The translations under genes and the position numbers were made by a program. From a virus, in IMG/VR virus record IMGVR_UViG_3300034061_000468, positions 1-39,114 of that record: a stretch of 39,114 bases of DNA; one strand, 5' to 3'. The notes beneath the pieces were generated by a model. It made no database searches. It was given only the letters and a program-made list of their open reading frames with translations, and had not been told where the DNA came from. Positions 25,391-30,988 of the stretch are shown here, in pieces; within the stretch, counting starts at the first letter, position 1, and every line of letters starts with the position of its first letter.

Positions 25391-25613
25391 TGGCAAGAAA
25401 CTGAATACTCCGTGGCGTACCCCGGGTGGAAACAAGAAGTCCGCTGTGTGCGTCAAGGATGGCGAAAAAACCAAGGTGGTTCGCTTTGGCGACCCCAAGA
25501 TGAAGATCAAGAAGCACATCCCGGGTCGTAGGGCCAACTTCAGGGCTCGACACAACTGTGATAACCCGGGTCCCAAGACCAAGGCTCGATACTGGTCCTG
25601 TAGGGCGTGGTGA
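25374..25613 (+). CDS. Small basic cysteine-containing conserved viral protein
   Basis: A 79-residue protein from the ATG at 25374 (MASPCNGKKLNTPWRTP); the frame is open upstream to 25329, but that part is only overlap with the previous gene. The segment VVRFGDPKMKIKKHIPGRR, then NFRARHNCDNPG and KARYWSCRAW, is a recurring motif in small proteins of many tailed phages, function unknown. It is strongly basic with conserved Cys, His and Trp, suggesting a small metal- or DNA-binding fold or a virion protein. It opens a train of five small basic genes. Confidence 0.8.
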   Translation: MASPCNGKKLNTPWRTPGGNKKSAVCVKDGEKTKVVRFGDPKMKIKKHIPGRRANFRARHNCDNPGPKTKARYWSCRAW

Positions 25614-25616
25614 TCT

Positions 25617-25970
25617 ATGCCCAAAGATGCGTGTTACCGTAAGGTCATGCGGTCGTATGGCAAGTGGTCCGCAAGGGCTGCTCAGGCTACCGCCAAGTGT
25701 CGCAAAGCCAAGGGAGATGTCCGTAAGGGTGAAGCCGGGGCTAACCTGAAGCGTTGGACAGACGAGAAGTGGGTCGATACCCGTACTGGTAAGCCCTGCG
25801 GTGGAGGCGGTAAGAACGAGTATTGCCGACCCAGCCGCAAGATCAGCAAGAAGACCCCCAAGACTGTGGGCGAAATGTCCAAGTCTGAACTGGCCGCTAA
25901 GAAGCGTGAAAAGATGAAGATCGGGATGCGTGGTGCATCTGGTCCTAAAGTGTCCCCTGCAAAGAGGTAA
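25617..25970 (+). CDS. Basic DUF5872-like protein
   Basis: A 117-residue, very basic protein. The N-terminus DACYRKVMRSYGKW, then ARAAQATAKCRK, is a short module I recall from both phages and large eukaryotic DNA viruses. The middle part RWTDEKWVDTRTGKPCG, then KNEYCRPSRKISKKTPKT, resembles the DUF5872 type. Five Cys residues may bind metal. Function is unknown; a DNA-associated or virion role is plausible from charge. It is 3 bases behind the previous gene and 2 before the next. Confidence 0.75.
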   Translation: MPKDACYRKVMRSYGKWSARAAQATAKCRKAKGDVRKGEAGANLKRWTDEKWVDTRTGKPCGGGGKNEYCRPSRKISKKTPKTVGEMSKSELAAKKREKMKIGMRGASGPKVSPAKR

Positions 25971-25972
25971 TC

Positions 25973-26185
25973 ATGTCAATGCTGAACAAGTTTGTTGTTC
26001 CTGAACTGAAGATTGCAAAGAAGACCGCTAAGGGCGGTAAGGATAACAAGTACAAGGCAAAGCCACACGCAGCCTTCCGTCCTTCAGTTGTTGCTGCTAG
26101 TAAGAGCGGGTTAACTGGGAGTGACGGTGTTCTGGGAGCGCCCCGTGGCGGTTTTGGTGGCGGTTTTGGTGGAGGTCTGCGGTAA
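25973..26185 (+). CDS. Small Lys/Gly-rich protein
   Basis: A 70-residue protein with a Lys-rich N-terminal half (LKIAKKTAKGGKDNKYKAK) and a glycine-rich end (RGGFGGGFGGGLR). The end is disordered and sticky, like nucleic-acid-binding tails. An AGAGG site precedes the ATG. The stop overlaps the start of the next small gene. No known family. Confidence 0.65.
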   Translation: MSMLNKFVVPELKIAKKTAKGGKDNKYKAKPHAAFRPSVVAASKSGLTGSDGVLGAPRGGFGGGFGGGLR

Positions 26186-26301
26186 TGCCAAAGAAAGTTG
26201 TCGAAGCCCTGATGCGTAAGGGGATGTCCAAGAACAAGGCTTATGCCATTGCCTATGGACAGGTCAAGAATCGTCTTAAGGTTCGCAAGAAGGGAACTTA
26301 A
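26185..26301 (+). CDS. 38-residue basic protein
   Basis: A frame of 38 codons starting on the previous stop (TAATG) and ending 2 bases before the HNH gene. The sequence is MPKKVVEALMRKGMSKNKAY, then AIAYGQVKNRLKV, a helix-loop-helix with the 'KGMSKNKAYAIA' pattern seen in very short proteins of other phages. It has about one third Lys and Arg. The tight junctions on both sides make it a real gene in my view. Role unknown, perhaps DNA binding. Confidence 0.65.
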   Translation: MPKKVVEALMRKGMSKNKAYAIAYGQVKNRLKVRKKGT

Positions 26302-26303
26302 AG

Positions 26304-26525
26304 ATGTCCCGTGACTACGCAGAAGAATATCGAAAGTACCACGGTACCGATAAGTACAAGAAGGACCGGGCTCATCGAAACAAGGTCCGCCGGATGATGA
26401 TCCGGGAAGGCAAGGTTCGTAAGGGCGACGGTAAGGACATTGACCACAAGAACGGAAATCCCCGGGATAACCGTAGGTCAAATCTAAGGATCGTCCACCG
26501 ATCAGTCAACCGGGCCAAACACTAG
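26304..26525 (+). CDS. Small HNH-type protein near the packaging genes
   Basis: A 73-residue basic protein. The C-terminal DIDHKNGNPRDNRRSNLRIV, then HRSVNRAK, has the core of an HNH endonuclease of the HNH_3 kind (first His in DHKNGN, Asn in DNRRSNL, and a following HRSVNR). The N-terminal half is a helix of alternating charge. HNH proteins next to terminase genes take part in DNA packaging in several phage groups; a homing endonuclease is the alternative. The size is small for a full enzyme, and the last His is not certain. Confidence 0.7.
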   Translation: MSRDYAEEYRKYHGTDKYKKDRAHRNKVRRMMIREGKVRKGDGKDIDHKNGNPRDNRRSNLRIVHRSVNRAKH

Positions 26526-26538
26526 AAAGGACCCATCC

Positions 26539-26868
26539 ATGGACATCAAGTGGTCACCCTATGTTATCAAAGTGAACCCTGTTGAGATGCCCAAGGATGA
26601 ATTTGGTCAGTTCTTCTACTACCCTACTCCTGAGATACACATCTCTAAGGACCTTAGAGGTATACCCTACTACAGTACACTAGTACATGAACTATTAGAG
26701 ATGGTGAATGGGGTCTATGAACTAGGTCTATCAGAGACTAAGATCAGGATCCTAGAGACATCCCTGATGCAACTGATGTGTCAGAACCCGGATGTCGTGA
26801 CCAGTCTGGGAATGGCATTACAAGGCCCGGGTAGGGCAGAGGCCCCAGAGGTACCCCCCAAGGCTTAG
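26539..26868 (+). CDS. Putative minimal zinc-metallopeptidase-like protein
   Basis: A 109-residue protein containing STLVHELLEMVNGVY (H50, E51, E54), resembling the helix of small ImmA/IrrE-like metallopeptidases in which HExxH is replaced by HExxE. A second helix ETKIRILETSLMQLM follows. The third ligand is uncertain, so activity is unproven. The C-terminus is Pro/Ala/Glu-rich. Codons differ from the neighbours: ATA, AGA, CTA, TTA and AGT cluster between about 26630 and 26770. This is the last gene before the G-rich gene-free region. A GAAAGGA site lies upstream of the ATG. Confidence 0.65.
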   Translation: MDIKWSPYVIKVNPVEMPKDEFGQFFYYPTPEIHISKDLRGIPYYSTLVHELLEMVNGVYELGLSETKIRILETSLMQLMCQNPDVVTSLGMALQGPGRAEAPEVPPKA

Positions 26869-26910
26869 AAGGTCACAGACGGGCTCCTAGGGGCTGCAAA
26901 CGGGTGCCTA

Positions 26911-26954
26911 GGGGGTGATGGGGGTAGACGATAGGTGGCTGGGGTGGGGTAGGG
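26911..26954 (+). other. G-run cluster with G-quadruplex potential
   Basis: Five runs of three to five G on the + strand (26911-26915, 26920-26924, 26941-26944, 26946-26949, 26952-26954) separated by short loops and one 16-nt spacer. It overlaps the end of a tandem repeat. A four-stranded structure is possible but not shown. Confidence 0.55.
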
Positions 26955-27147
26955 CTGATTTTGGAAAAAAAATGTGAAAGGCTTTAATTGATATTCAGCC
27001 AGCCCGCTACCCCCCGTGGGTACCCATGGCCGCTCGACGCTATCCCCACGCTTTGACTAGGTCGGAAACGGGCGCGAGACTTGAACGGATCCAAGGGTGG
27101 GCTCATGGGTGAATCGATGGAATCACGGCGGGATTGTGGAGCGGGAT

Positions 27148-27162
27148 GTCTAGGGTCTAGAC
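27148..27162. repeat. Palindrome GTCTAG-GGT-CTAGAC, copy 1
   Basis: First of 14 copies, 41 bp upstream of the -35 box of the first early promoter. It is the only copy upstream of a promoter rather than in a leader or after a gene. Confidence 0.95.
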
Positions 27163-27202
27163 GCCTGTCTCTCACTCGCCGTTTCGTTTCCGCATCTAGG
27201 GC

Positions 27203-27232
27203 TTGACACCGTCCTAGGGTTTCGACTACTCT
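27203..27232 (+). promoter_or_regulatory. Early sigma70-type promoter P27.2
   Basis: TTGACA at 27203-27208, then 17-18 bp, then CTACTC/TACTCT near 27226-27232. The -10 is poor, the -35 perfect. It is the first promoter after the probable left end, like the T7 A promoters, and drives the GC-rich gene at 27304. Confidence 0.65.
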
Positions 27233-27242
27233 TCACCCATGG

Positions 27243-27270
27243 CCGATTCCCTGCACGTCGCAGGGATCGG
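27243..27270 (+). promoter_or_regulatory. Stem-loop at the 5' end of the first early transcript
   Basis: CCGATTCCCTGC (27243-27254) pairs with GCAGGGATCGG (27260-27270), 11 pairs with one bulged T and a 5-base loop. There is no U-tract, so it is not a terminator. It begins about 5 nt after the predicted +1 and may protect the transcript end. Confidence 0.65.
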
Positions 27271-27303
27271 ACCTAGTGCCTTGAATCGAAAGAGGATTGA
27301 ACC

Positions 27304-27990
27304 ATGTCCAAGTCTGCAACCGCCACCGTCACGCCCGCCGCGAAGCCCGAAGTGAAGGCCATGCCGAAGCGCATGAAGCCCTTGCACGATGCCCTCATGG
27401 GCGCAGCCTCGACTCTCTCCGGGTCCATGCGGGCGTTCGGCATCGCCGCTATCGCCGCTCTCGATGCGGGATGTCATGCGTTCCTGAGGGTCGAAGCCCT
27501 CCCCTACCTCACGCAAGCCCTGACTTCGCAGGGCATCGCCCGCGCTAGTGCCGACGCATCCGCCCGCATCGCGCTGGTCGGGTGGGCGGCAGGTCCCGAT
27601 GCCATCGAGGGCTTGCCCGCGGATGGGCTTCGGCACCTCGCATCGGTCGGCAAGGACCTGCCCGAAGCGGACCGCAAGTCGGCCATCGTCGCCGCCCTCG
27701 ACCACGCCAAGCGGAACGCGGCCAAGCCCGGCAAGCCGTCGGTGTCGGAATTGCGTGACGCTGCGGGCAAGGGCGCGAACGTCAAGCCCGCGACGGCTCA
27801 ATTGGCAGACCTCGCCCTGAAGTGCGCCAAGGGCGACCACGCTGAGGCCATCGCCTTCCTGCGTGGGGCGATCGAGGCTGTCGAGGCCCAGCGTGTCGAG
27901 GCCAGCGCGAAGCCCGCCAAGGGCGACCCGACCCCGGCGGACATCGCGGCCCGCGCCGCGGCCATCCGGAAGGGCAAGGGCCAAGCCTAA
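27304..27990 (+). CDS. GC-rich first early gene, Ala-rich protein of unknown function
   Basis: A 228-residue protein, over 25% Ala, with Lys and Pro. A disordered, basic N-terminus (residues 1-25) precedes a helical body and an Ala/Lys-rich tail ending RKGKGQA. Base use is unlike the rest of the genome: bases 27541-27600 contain 45 G+C of 60, against 33 of 60 in a capsid gene sample (7861-7920), and codons end almost only in G or C. It is the first gene behind the first host promoter, where T7 makes its anti-restriction protein Ocr, and it is closed off by a terminator. A role in host takeover or anti-defence is inference from position only; no domain is recognised. The GAAAGAGGA ribosome site is 8 bp before the ATG. 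Confidence 0.85.
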   Translation: MSKSATATVTPAAKPEVKAMPKRMKPLHDALMGAASTLSGSMRAFGIAAIAALDAGCHAFLRVEALPYLTQALTSQGIARASADASARIALVGWAAGPDAIEGLPADGLRHLASVGKDLPEADRKSAIVAALDHAKRNAAKPGKPSVSELRDAAGKGANVKPATAQLADLALKCAKGDHAEAIAFLRGAIEAVEAQRVEASAKPAKGDPTPADIAARAAAIRKGKGQA

Positions 27991-27991
27991 C

Positions 27992-28006
27992 GTCTAGACC
28001 CTAGAC
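27992..28006. repeat. Palindrome GTCTAG-ACC-CTAGAC, copy 2
   Basis: Starts 1 bp after the stop codon of the first early gene and lies between it and the terminator stem. Confidence 0.95.
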
Positions 28007-28016
28007 GGCACCACTC

Positions 28017-28053
28017 GCCCCCGGGTCGCTATGGAGCGGCTCGGGGGCTTTCT
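28017..28053 (+). terminator. Strong terminator behind the first early gene
   Basis: A stem of 14 pairs (28017-28030 with 28035-28048, a few G-T pairs, loop ATGG) followed by TTTCT. It ends the unit driven by P27.2 and makes the first gene a single-gene transcript. Confidence 0.85.
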
Positions 28054-28080
28054 CATGGGCGCACCGAAAATTTTTTTGGG

Positions 28081-28260
28081 CCGCTATCATCACTACTGTC
28101 ATCAGGCCCGGTCGATTCCAGTCGATTCCAGACCGTCCCGACCCCAGTTCAATCCGGGTTCGTTCGCTGTCATCACTACTGTCATCGCGGGCCGTCCCCA
28201 GTTAGACACGCCAAGGACCGACCCCAGTTGCTTTGGGTTGCCAGTCGTGTCCGTTTCTGT
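28081..28260. repeat. Cluster of short direct repeats in the early control region
   Basis: Two copies of TCATCACTACTGTCATC (28087-28103, 28170-28186; 83 bp apart), three copies of CCCCAGTT (28142, 28196, 28222) and a tandem GTCGATTCCA near 28111-28131. No gene is credible here. The repeats resemble iterons or regulator sites and lie beside an AT-rich stretch. Confidence 0.7.
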
Positions 28261-28275
28261 AATCAGAAACAACCT

Positions 28276-28290
28276 GTCTAGGGTCTAGAC
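28276..28290. repeat. Palindrome GTCTAG-GGT-CTAGAC, copy 3
   Basis: Lies in the 590-bp non-coding region between the direct-repeat cluster and the AT-rich stretch, with no gene directly downstream. Confidence 0.95.
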
Positions 28291-28299
28291 ATCCCTTTA

Positions 28300-28440
28300 G
28301 TTATACCCTAGGTATCCTTATAAAGACCTCTATAAGGATCTATACAGGATTAGAGATAAGACTAGTAGAAGTACTACTTAAGTCAACTCTCTAGTTACTT
28401 TATGGTATCCAACCTGTAGACCCATAGGTAATCCAAAGTT
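28300..28440. other. AT-rich stretch with inverted repeats, candidate replication origin
   Basis: Bases 28321-28380 hold only 19 G+C of 60. A perfect inverted repeat ATCCTTATA / TATAAGGAT (28314-28322 and 28331-28339, 8-bp spacer) and AGTAG / CTACT (28364-28368 and 28374-28378) are present. T7 also initiates replication in an AT-rich gene-free stretch near its early promoters, so an origin is possible. No frame here looks like a gene. Confidence 0.45.
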
Positions 28441-28462
28441 TACCCTCACTATTCTTGGGGTC

Positions 28463-28491
28463 TTGACATGGTCATTCCTTTCTGATACCAT
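28463..28491 (+). promoter_or_regulatory. Early sigma70-type promoter P28.5
   Basis: TTGACA (28463-28468), 17 bp, TACCAT (28486-28491). The predicted +1 is about 28498. A small palindrome GTTCA-TTG-TGAAC (28510-28522) lies in the leader before palindrome copy 4. It drives the gene at 28579 and those behind it. Confidence 0.8.
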
Positions 28492-28541
28492 TCCGTTGTT
28501 GGAGATTGTGTTCATTGTGAACCCACTCTTCAGCACCCTCT

Positions 28542-28556
28542 GTCTAGGGTCTAGAC
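28542..28556. repeat. Palindrome GTCTAG-GGT-CTAGAC, copy 4
   Basis: In the leader, about 45 nt after the predicted +1 and 22 nt before the ATG of 28579. The arms extend to 8 bp (CTGTCTAG / CTAGACAG). Confidence 0.95.
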
Positions 28557-28578
28557 AGTTTCCACCGAAAGGAAAGCC

Positions 28579-28938
28579 ATGAAGACTTGGATGAACCTGA
28601 TTGCCCGTGATCTGTGGGTTGCCGCTCTGCGCTCCGGGAAGTACAAGCAGGGAACCCGGAAACTGGTCCGGGACACGATTGAGCCGGGTACCTGCGAGTT
28701 CTGTGCCCTTGGTGTTCTCTGCGAGGTGTACTGCGACGAAGTCGAAGACATCAGGAACCGCAACAACCCATTCCGGCGGTCATACGGTGCGATTGAGGCC
28801 ACGACGATCCCGCCCGCGGAAGTGCTTGAGTGGGCAGGCATGACTAACGGCTTTACAGATTATGTTGCCCGTGTGAACGATGGCTACGGCTGCAAGTTTG
28901 ACGAAATCGCTCTGATTGTCGAACACGCCACCAAGTGA
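28579..28938 (+). CDS. Early protein, paralogue of 29747 (ALRSGKYKQG / CALGVLC family)
   Basis: A 119-residue protein. The pattern WVAALRSGKYKQG, then FCALGVLCEVYCDEVEDI, then PAEVLEWAGM, ending VNDGYGCKFDEIALIVE, is that of a small family common in phages (typical phrase 'LGVLCDL'), function unknown. Four Cys in FCALGVLCEVYC and nearby could bind metal. It shares most of these blocks with the protein at 29747-30133, so the pair arose by duplication. A CGAAAGGAAAG site is just before the ATG, and a palindrome lies 22 nt upstream. Confidence 0.85.
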   Translation: MKTWMNLIARDLWVAALRSGKYKQGTRKLVRDTIEPGTCEFCALGVLCEVYCDEVEDIRNRNNPFRRSYGAIEATTIPPAEVLEWAGMTNGFTDYVARVNDGYGCKFDEIALIVEHATK

Positions 28939-28950
28939 TCTATGGTCGGT

Positions 28951-28965
28951 GTCTAGGGTCTAGAC
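28951..28965. repeat. Palindrome GTCTAG-GGT-CTAGAC, copy 5 (first of a pair)
   Basis: Followed after a single base by copy 6, giving a centre-to-centre distance of 16 bp. Confidence 0.95.
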
Positions 28966-28966
28966 G

Positions 28967-28981
28967 GTCTAGGCCCTAGAC
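28967..28981. repeat. Palindrome GTCTAG-GCC-CTAGAC, copy 6 (second of a pair)
   Basis: The only copy with GCC in the centre. It lies 31 nt before the ATG of 29013. Confidence 0.95.
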
Positions 28982-29012
28982 ACCACCAAACTCAACCCGA
29001 AAGGAAAGCACC

Positions 29013-29642
29013 ATGAAGCACTATGTGATCGCCACCGCAATCGTCCTGTCCGTCTTCTTCTTCACCCTGATGGATGCCACACCATGGGTAACCGTGGGGT
29101 TCACCGGGATCTTCACCACCATGATCGTCTTCCATTGCGACCGTCTGCTTGAGCGGCAGCGCAACTTGGAGGAGCGCATCGATGAGATGGCTTGGGCTGA
29201 AGAGCAGATCCTCCGTCTAAACAAGGGAGGGCTCATCGGGTCAGGTCCGGGTGAGGAGAATGCGGAGGACCTGATGTCGGCATGGGACACCATGAGCAAC
29301 GAACTGAAGGCCCTGACCACCCCAAGGCGAACCGGATGGGTGGTTGCGTGGATCGACTCGTCGGGACGGGAGTTCAGCCAAACCGTATATGCCACGACGC
29401 AACACGAGGCATATGAAGTCGCCCTCGACTGTTACGCCGAGAGGCGGAATGTTTCACCGTTCCGCGATGGGGTCTATGTGTTCAGGCTGTACCGCGAAGA
29501 GACTGTTCATCCCTCAATCCATCAGAGCATCCGGGCCCACAATCCGCCCGAGGCGGACAGAATGCCCACGCCTGCCGACTTTGCCGAGCAGATGGAGCGC
29601 CTGACCGCCTATCAGGGAGGCAAGAAGTTCAAGCAACCCTGA
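29013..29642 (+). CDS. Early inner-membrane protein with coiled coil
   Basis: A 209-residue protein. Two membrane helices lie at about 4-22 (YVIATAIVLSVFFFTLMDA) and 25-42 (WVTVGFTGIFTTMIVFHC), followed by a coiled coil (DRLLERQRNLEERIDEMAWA) and a soluble C-terminal domain from about 105 (GWVVAWIDSSGREFSQTVYA). With a short N-terminal tail, most of the protein should be in the cytoplasm. No family is recognised. Early membrane proteins of phages often act in superinfection exclusion or on host transport, but that is a guess. The ribosome site is CCGAAAGGAAAG. Confidence 0.8.
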   Translation: MKHYVIATAIVLSVFFFTLMDATPWVTVGFTGIFTTMIVFHCDRLLERQRNLEERIDEMAWAEEQILRLNKGGLIGSGPGEENAEDLMSAWDTMSNELKALTTPRRTGWVVAWIDSSGREFSQTVYATTQHEAYEVALDCYAERRNVSPFRDGVYVFRLYREETVHPSIHQSIRAHNPPEADRMPTPADFAEQMERLTAYQGGKKFKQP

Positions 29643-29647
29643 AGCCC

Positions 29648-29676
29648 TTGACACGGTCCCCACTTGCTGATATGAT
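29648..29676 (+). promoter_or_regulatory. Early sigma70-type promoter P29.6, flanked by an inverted repeat
   Basis: TTGACA (29648-29653), 17 bp, TATGAT (29671-29676). CCCCACTT (29658-29665) and AAGTGGGG (29682-29689) form an 8-bp inverted repeat around the -10 box and +1, the position of an operator. It drives the gene at 29747. Confidence 0.88.
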
Positions 29677-29711
29677 TCGGTAAGTGGGGATCGTTTCTCC
29701 ATCACAACCCT

Positions 29712-29726
29712 GTCTAGACCCTAGAC
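29712..29726. repeat. Palindrome GTCTAG-ACC-CTAGAC, copy 7
   Basis: About 29 nt after the predicted +1 of P29.6 and 20 nt before the GTG of 29747. It is followed by ACAACCGAAAGGAAA, as at copy 10. Confidence 0.95.
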
Positions 29727-29746
29727 ACAACCGAAAGGAAAGCATC

Positions 29747-30133
29747 GTGAACAAGGAAATCGCATTCAAGTGGGCTTCGGCCCTTCGTGCTAGCCCGGAA
29801 CTGCAAACGCAGGATGTCCTCGCAGAAGACGGCGGCTACTGCGCCCTTGGGATCCTCTGCAATATCTACTGCGAGGAGGTCGAGGACATCGCACACAGGT
29901 GTGAGAACGGACTCATCGACGGCTTTTGGGATCGCAGCAGGGCTGACCCAAGCCGTACCGCAGTCATGTTGACGGCAGGTATGCCATTGGATGTCATGGT
30001 ATGGGCTGGGATGGAAGACGAGTCTGGCATCCTGATCTCCGACATGAACGACGGGGCCCGCGTCTTCAGCGGAACTCCACGCACCTTCCCGCAGATCGCA
30101 GACTTCATCCAAGCCAACCACGAAACCCTGTGA
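29747..30133 (+). CDS. Early protein, paralogue of 28579
   Basis: A 128-residue protein. The GTG at 29747 is chosen because CCGAAAGGAAAG lies directly before it; upstream codons of the open frame fall in the palindrome and promoter. Blocks shared with 28579 are WASALRAS, YCALGILCNIYCEEVEDI, PLDVMVWAGM, MNDG and FPQIADFI. Between the second and third block it has about 15 extra residues. Function unknown. It has its own strong promoter, so expression may differ from that of its paralogue. Confidence 0.85.
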   Translation: MNKEIAFKWASALRASPELQTQDVLAEDGGYCALGILCNIYCEEVEDIAHRCENGLIDGFWDRSRADPSRTAVMLTAGMPLDVMVWAGMEDESGILISDMNDGARVFSGTPRTFPQIADFIQANHETL

Positions 30134-30134
30134 T

Positions 30135-30149
30135 GTCTAGGGTCTAGAC
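30135..30149. repeat. Palindrome GTCTAG-GGT-CTAGAC, copy 8
   Basis: Starts 1 bp after the stop of the previous gene and ends 16 nt before the ATG of 30166; followed by AACCGAAAGGAAA. Confidence 0.95.
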
Positions 30150-30165
30150 AACCGAAAGGAAACCC

Positions 30166-30945
30166 ATGCTTACTGTTCTACAACCCGTTGCCCCCAAGTG
30201 GGCAGAAATCTCCGCCGCAGCCAACCGTGCCTACGACTATATCGTCGAGTCTGGCAACAACCCAGTACGGTTCAACTACCGCAACGGTCTACTGACCAAG
30301 CCCGGAGACAACACCAAGTTGTCCAAGACATCGCCCCTGCCCATTTGGGGGCTGACCTTGGCCCCTGCGGGGGCATCGGGGTACCAGTTGTGCCCATGGC
30401 GCAGCCCGGAATGCGAAGCCGCTTGCCTTGGCATCACCGCAGGCCGCTCCAAGTTCTCCAATGTGCAACAAGCCCGGATCAACAAGACGAGATATCTCAT
30501 GGAGGACCCACTCAACTTCTACTGTGAACTTTTCCATGAGTTGCAGACACGGGCCCGCCGTGGAGGTCCCTTCGCAATGCGGTGGAATGTCCTATCGGAT
30601 ATCCCCATCGAAGCCATCTGTCCCCGTGCCCTGAACCTGCCCACGGTCAACTACGACTACACCAAATCGTATCTACGGGCGTTGGCTTCGTTGTCCCGGA
30701 AGCAGTACAGGCTGACCCTGTCTTACTCCGGCCACAACTTGGAGGAATGCCTCGACTACTTAGACCGTGGGGGCAATGTCGCCATGGTCTTCAGGGATGT
30801 CCCATCGTCGTGGGATCGGTTCCGTGTGATCAACGGTGACGAATCCGACGCTCGTTGGACCGACCCGCAGGGTTGCATCGTGGGCCTGAAGGCCAAGGGC
30901 AACATCAAAGATTCAGTATTCGTTATGAATCGTTCTCGCGTCTAG
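30166..30945 (+). CDS. Gp88-family protein
   Basis: A 259-residue protein. The segment PGDNTKLSKTSPLPIWGLTL, then APAGASGYQLCPWRSPECEA, then ACLGITAGR, matches the 'gene product 88' family first seen in mycobacteriophages and present in many phages; its function is not known to me. Three Cys (C76, C83, C87; CX6CX3C) and further conserved Arg and Trp suggest a metal- or nucleic-acid-binding enzyme. The body contains MRWNVLSDIP and NYDYTKSY blocks typical of the family. The stop codon TAG is part of palindrome copy 9. Expressed in the early unit. Confidence 0.88.
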   Translation: MLTVLQPVAPKWAEISAAANRAYDYIVESGNNPVRFNYRNGLLTKPGDNTKLSKTSPLPIWGLTLAPAGASGYQLCPWRSPECEAACLGITAGRSKFSNVQQARINKTRYLMEDPLNFYCELFHELQTRARRGGPFAMRWNVLSDIPIEAICPRALNLPTVNYDYTKSYLRALASLSRKQYRLTLSYSGHNLEECLDYLDRGGNVAMVFRDVPSSWDRFRVINGDESDARWTDPQGCIVGLKAKGNIKDSVFVMNRSRV

Positions 30946-30954
30946 ACTCTAGAC
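30940..30954. repeat. Palindrome GTCTAG-ACT-CTAGAC, copy 9
   Basis: Supplies the stop codon (TAG, 30943-30945) of the Gp88-family gene and lies 34 nt before the ATG of 30989. The ACT centre is shared only with the copy at the RNA polymerase start. Confidence 0.95.
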
Positions 30955-30988
30955 ACCACTCTCTTCTCTTTTCTGAAAGGAACCCACA

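Larger units (their letters stand above)
26869..27202. other. Gene-free region at the late/early boundary, probable genome terminus
   Basis: No credible gene is seen here. The region separates the last late gene from the first early promoter, where T7-like phages have their direct terminal repeats and packaging ends. It contains an imperfect 18-bp tandem repeat (26879-26896 and 26900-26917), a G-run cluster (26911-26954), an A8 run near 26965 and one copy of the 15-bp palindrome (27148-27162). The true ends cannot be placed from sequence alone. Confidence 0.55.

Noticed and set aside
27226-27984. Minus-strand frame of 252 codons opposite the GC-rich early gene
   Set aside because: High G+C content removes stop codons on both strands; promoter, ribosome site and terminator all fit the + strand gene.
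28031-28288. 85-codon + strand frame in the early control region
   Set aside because: It starts inside the terminator stem, runs through direct repeats and a palindrome, and has no ribosome site.
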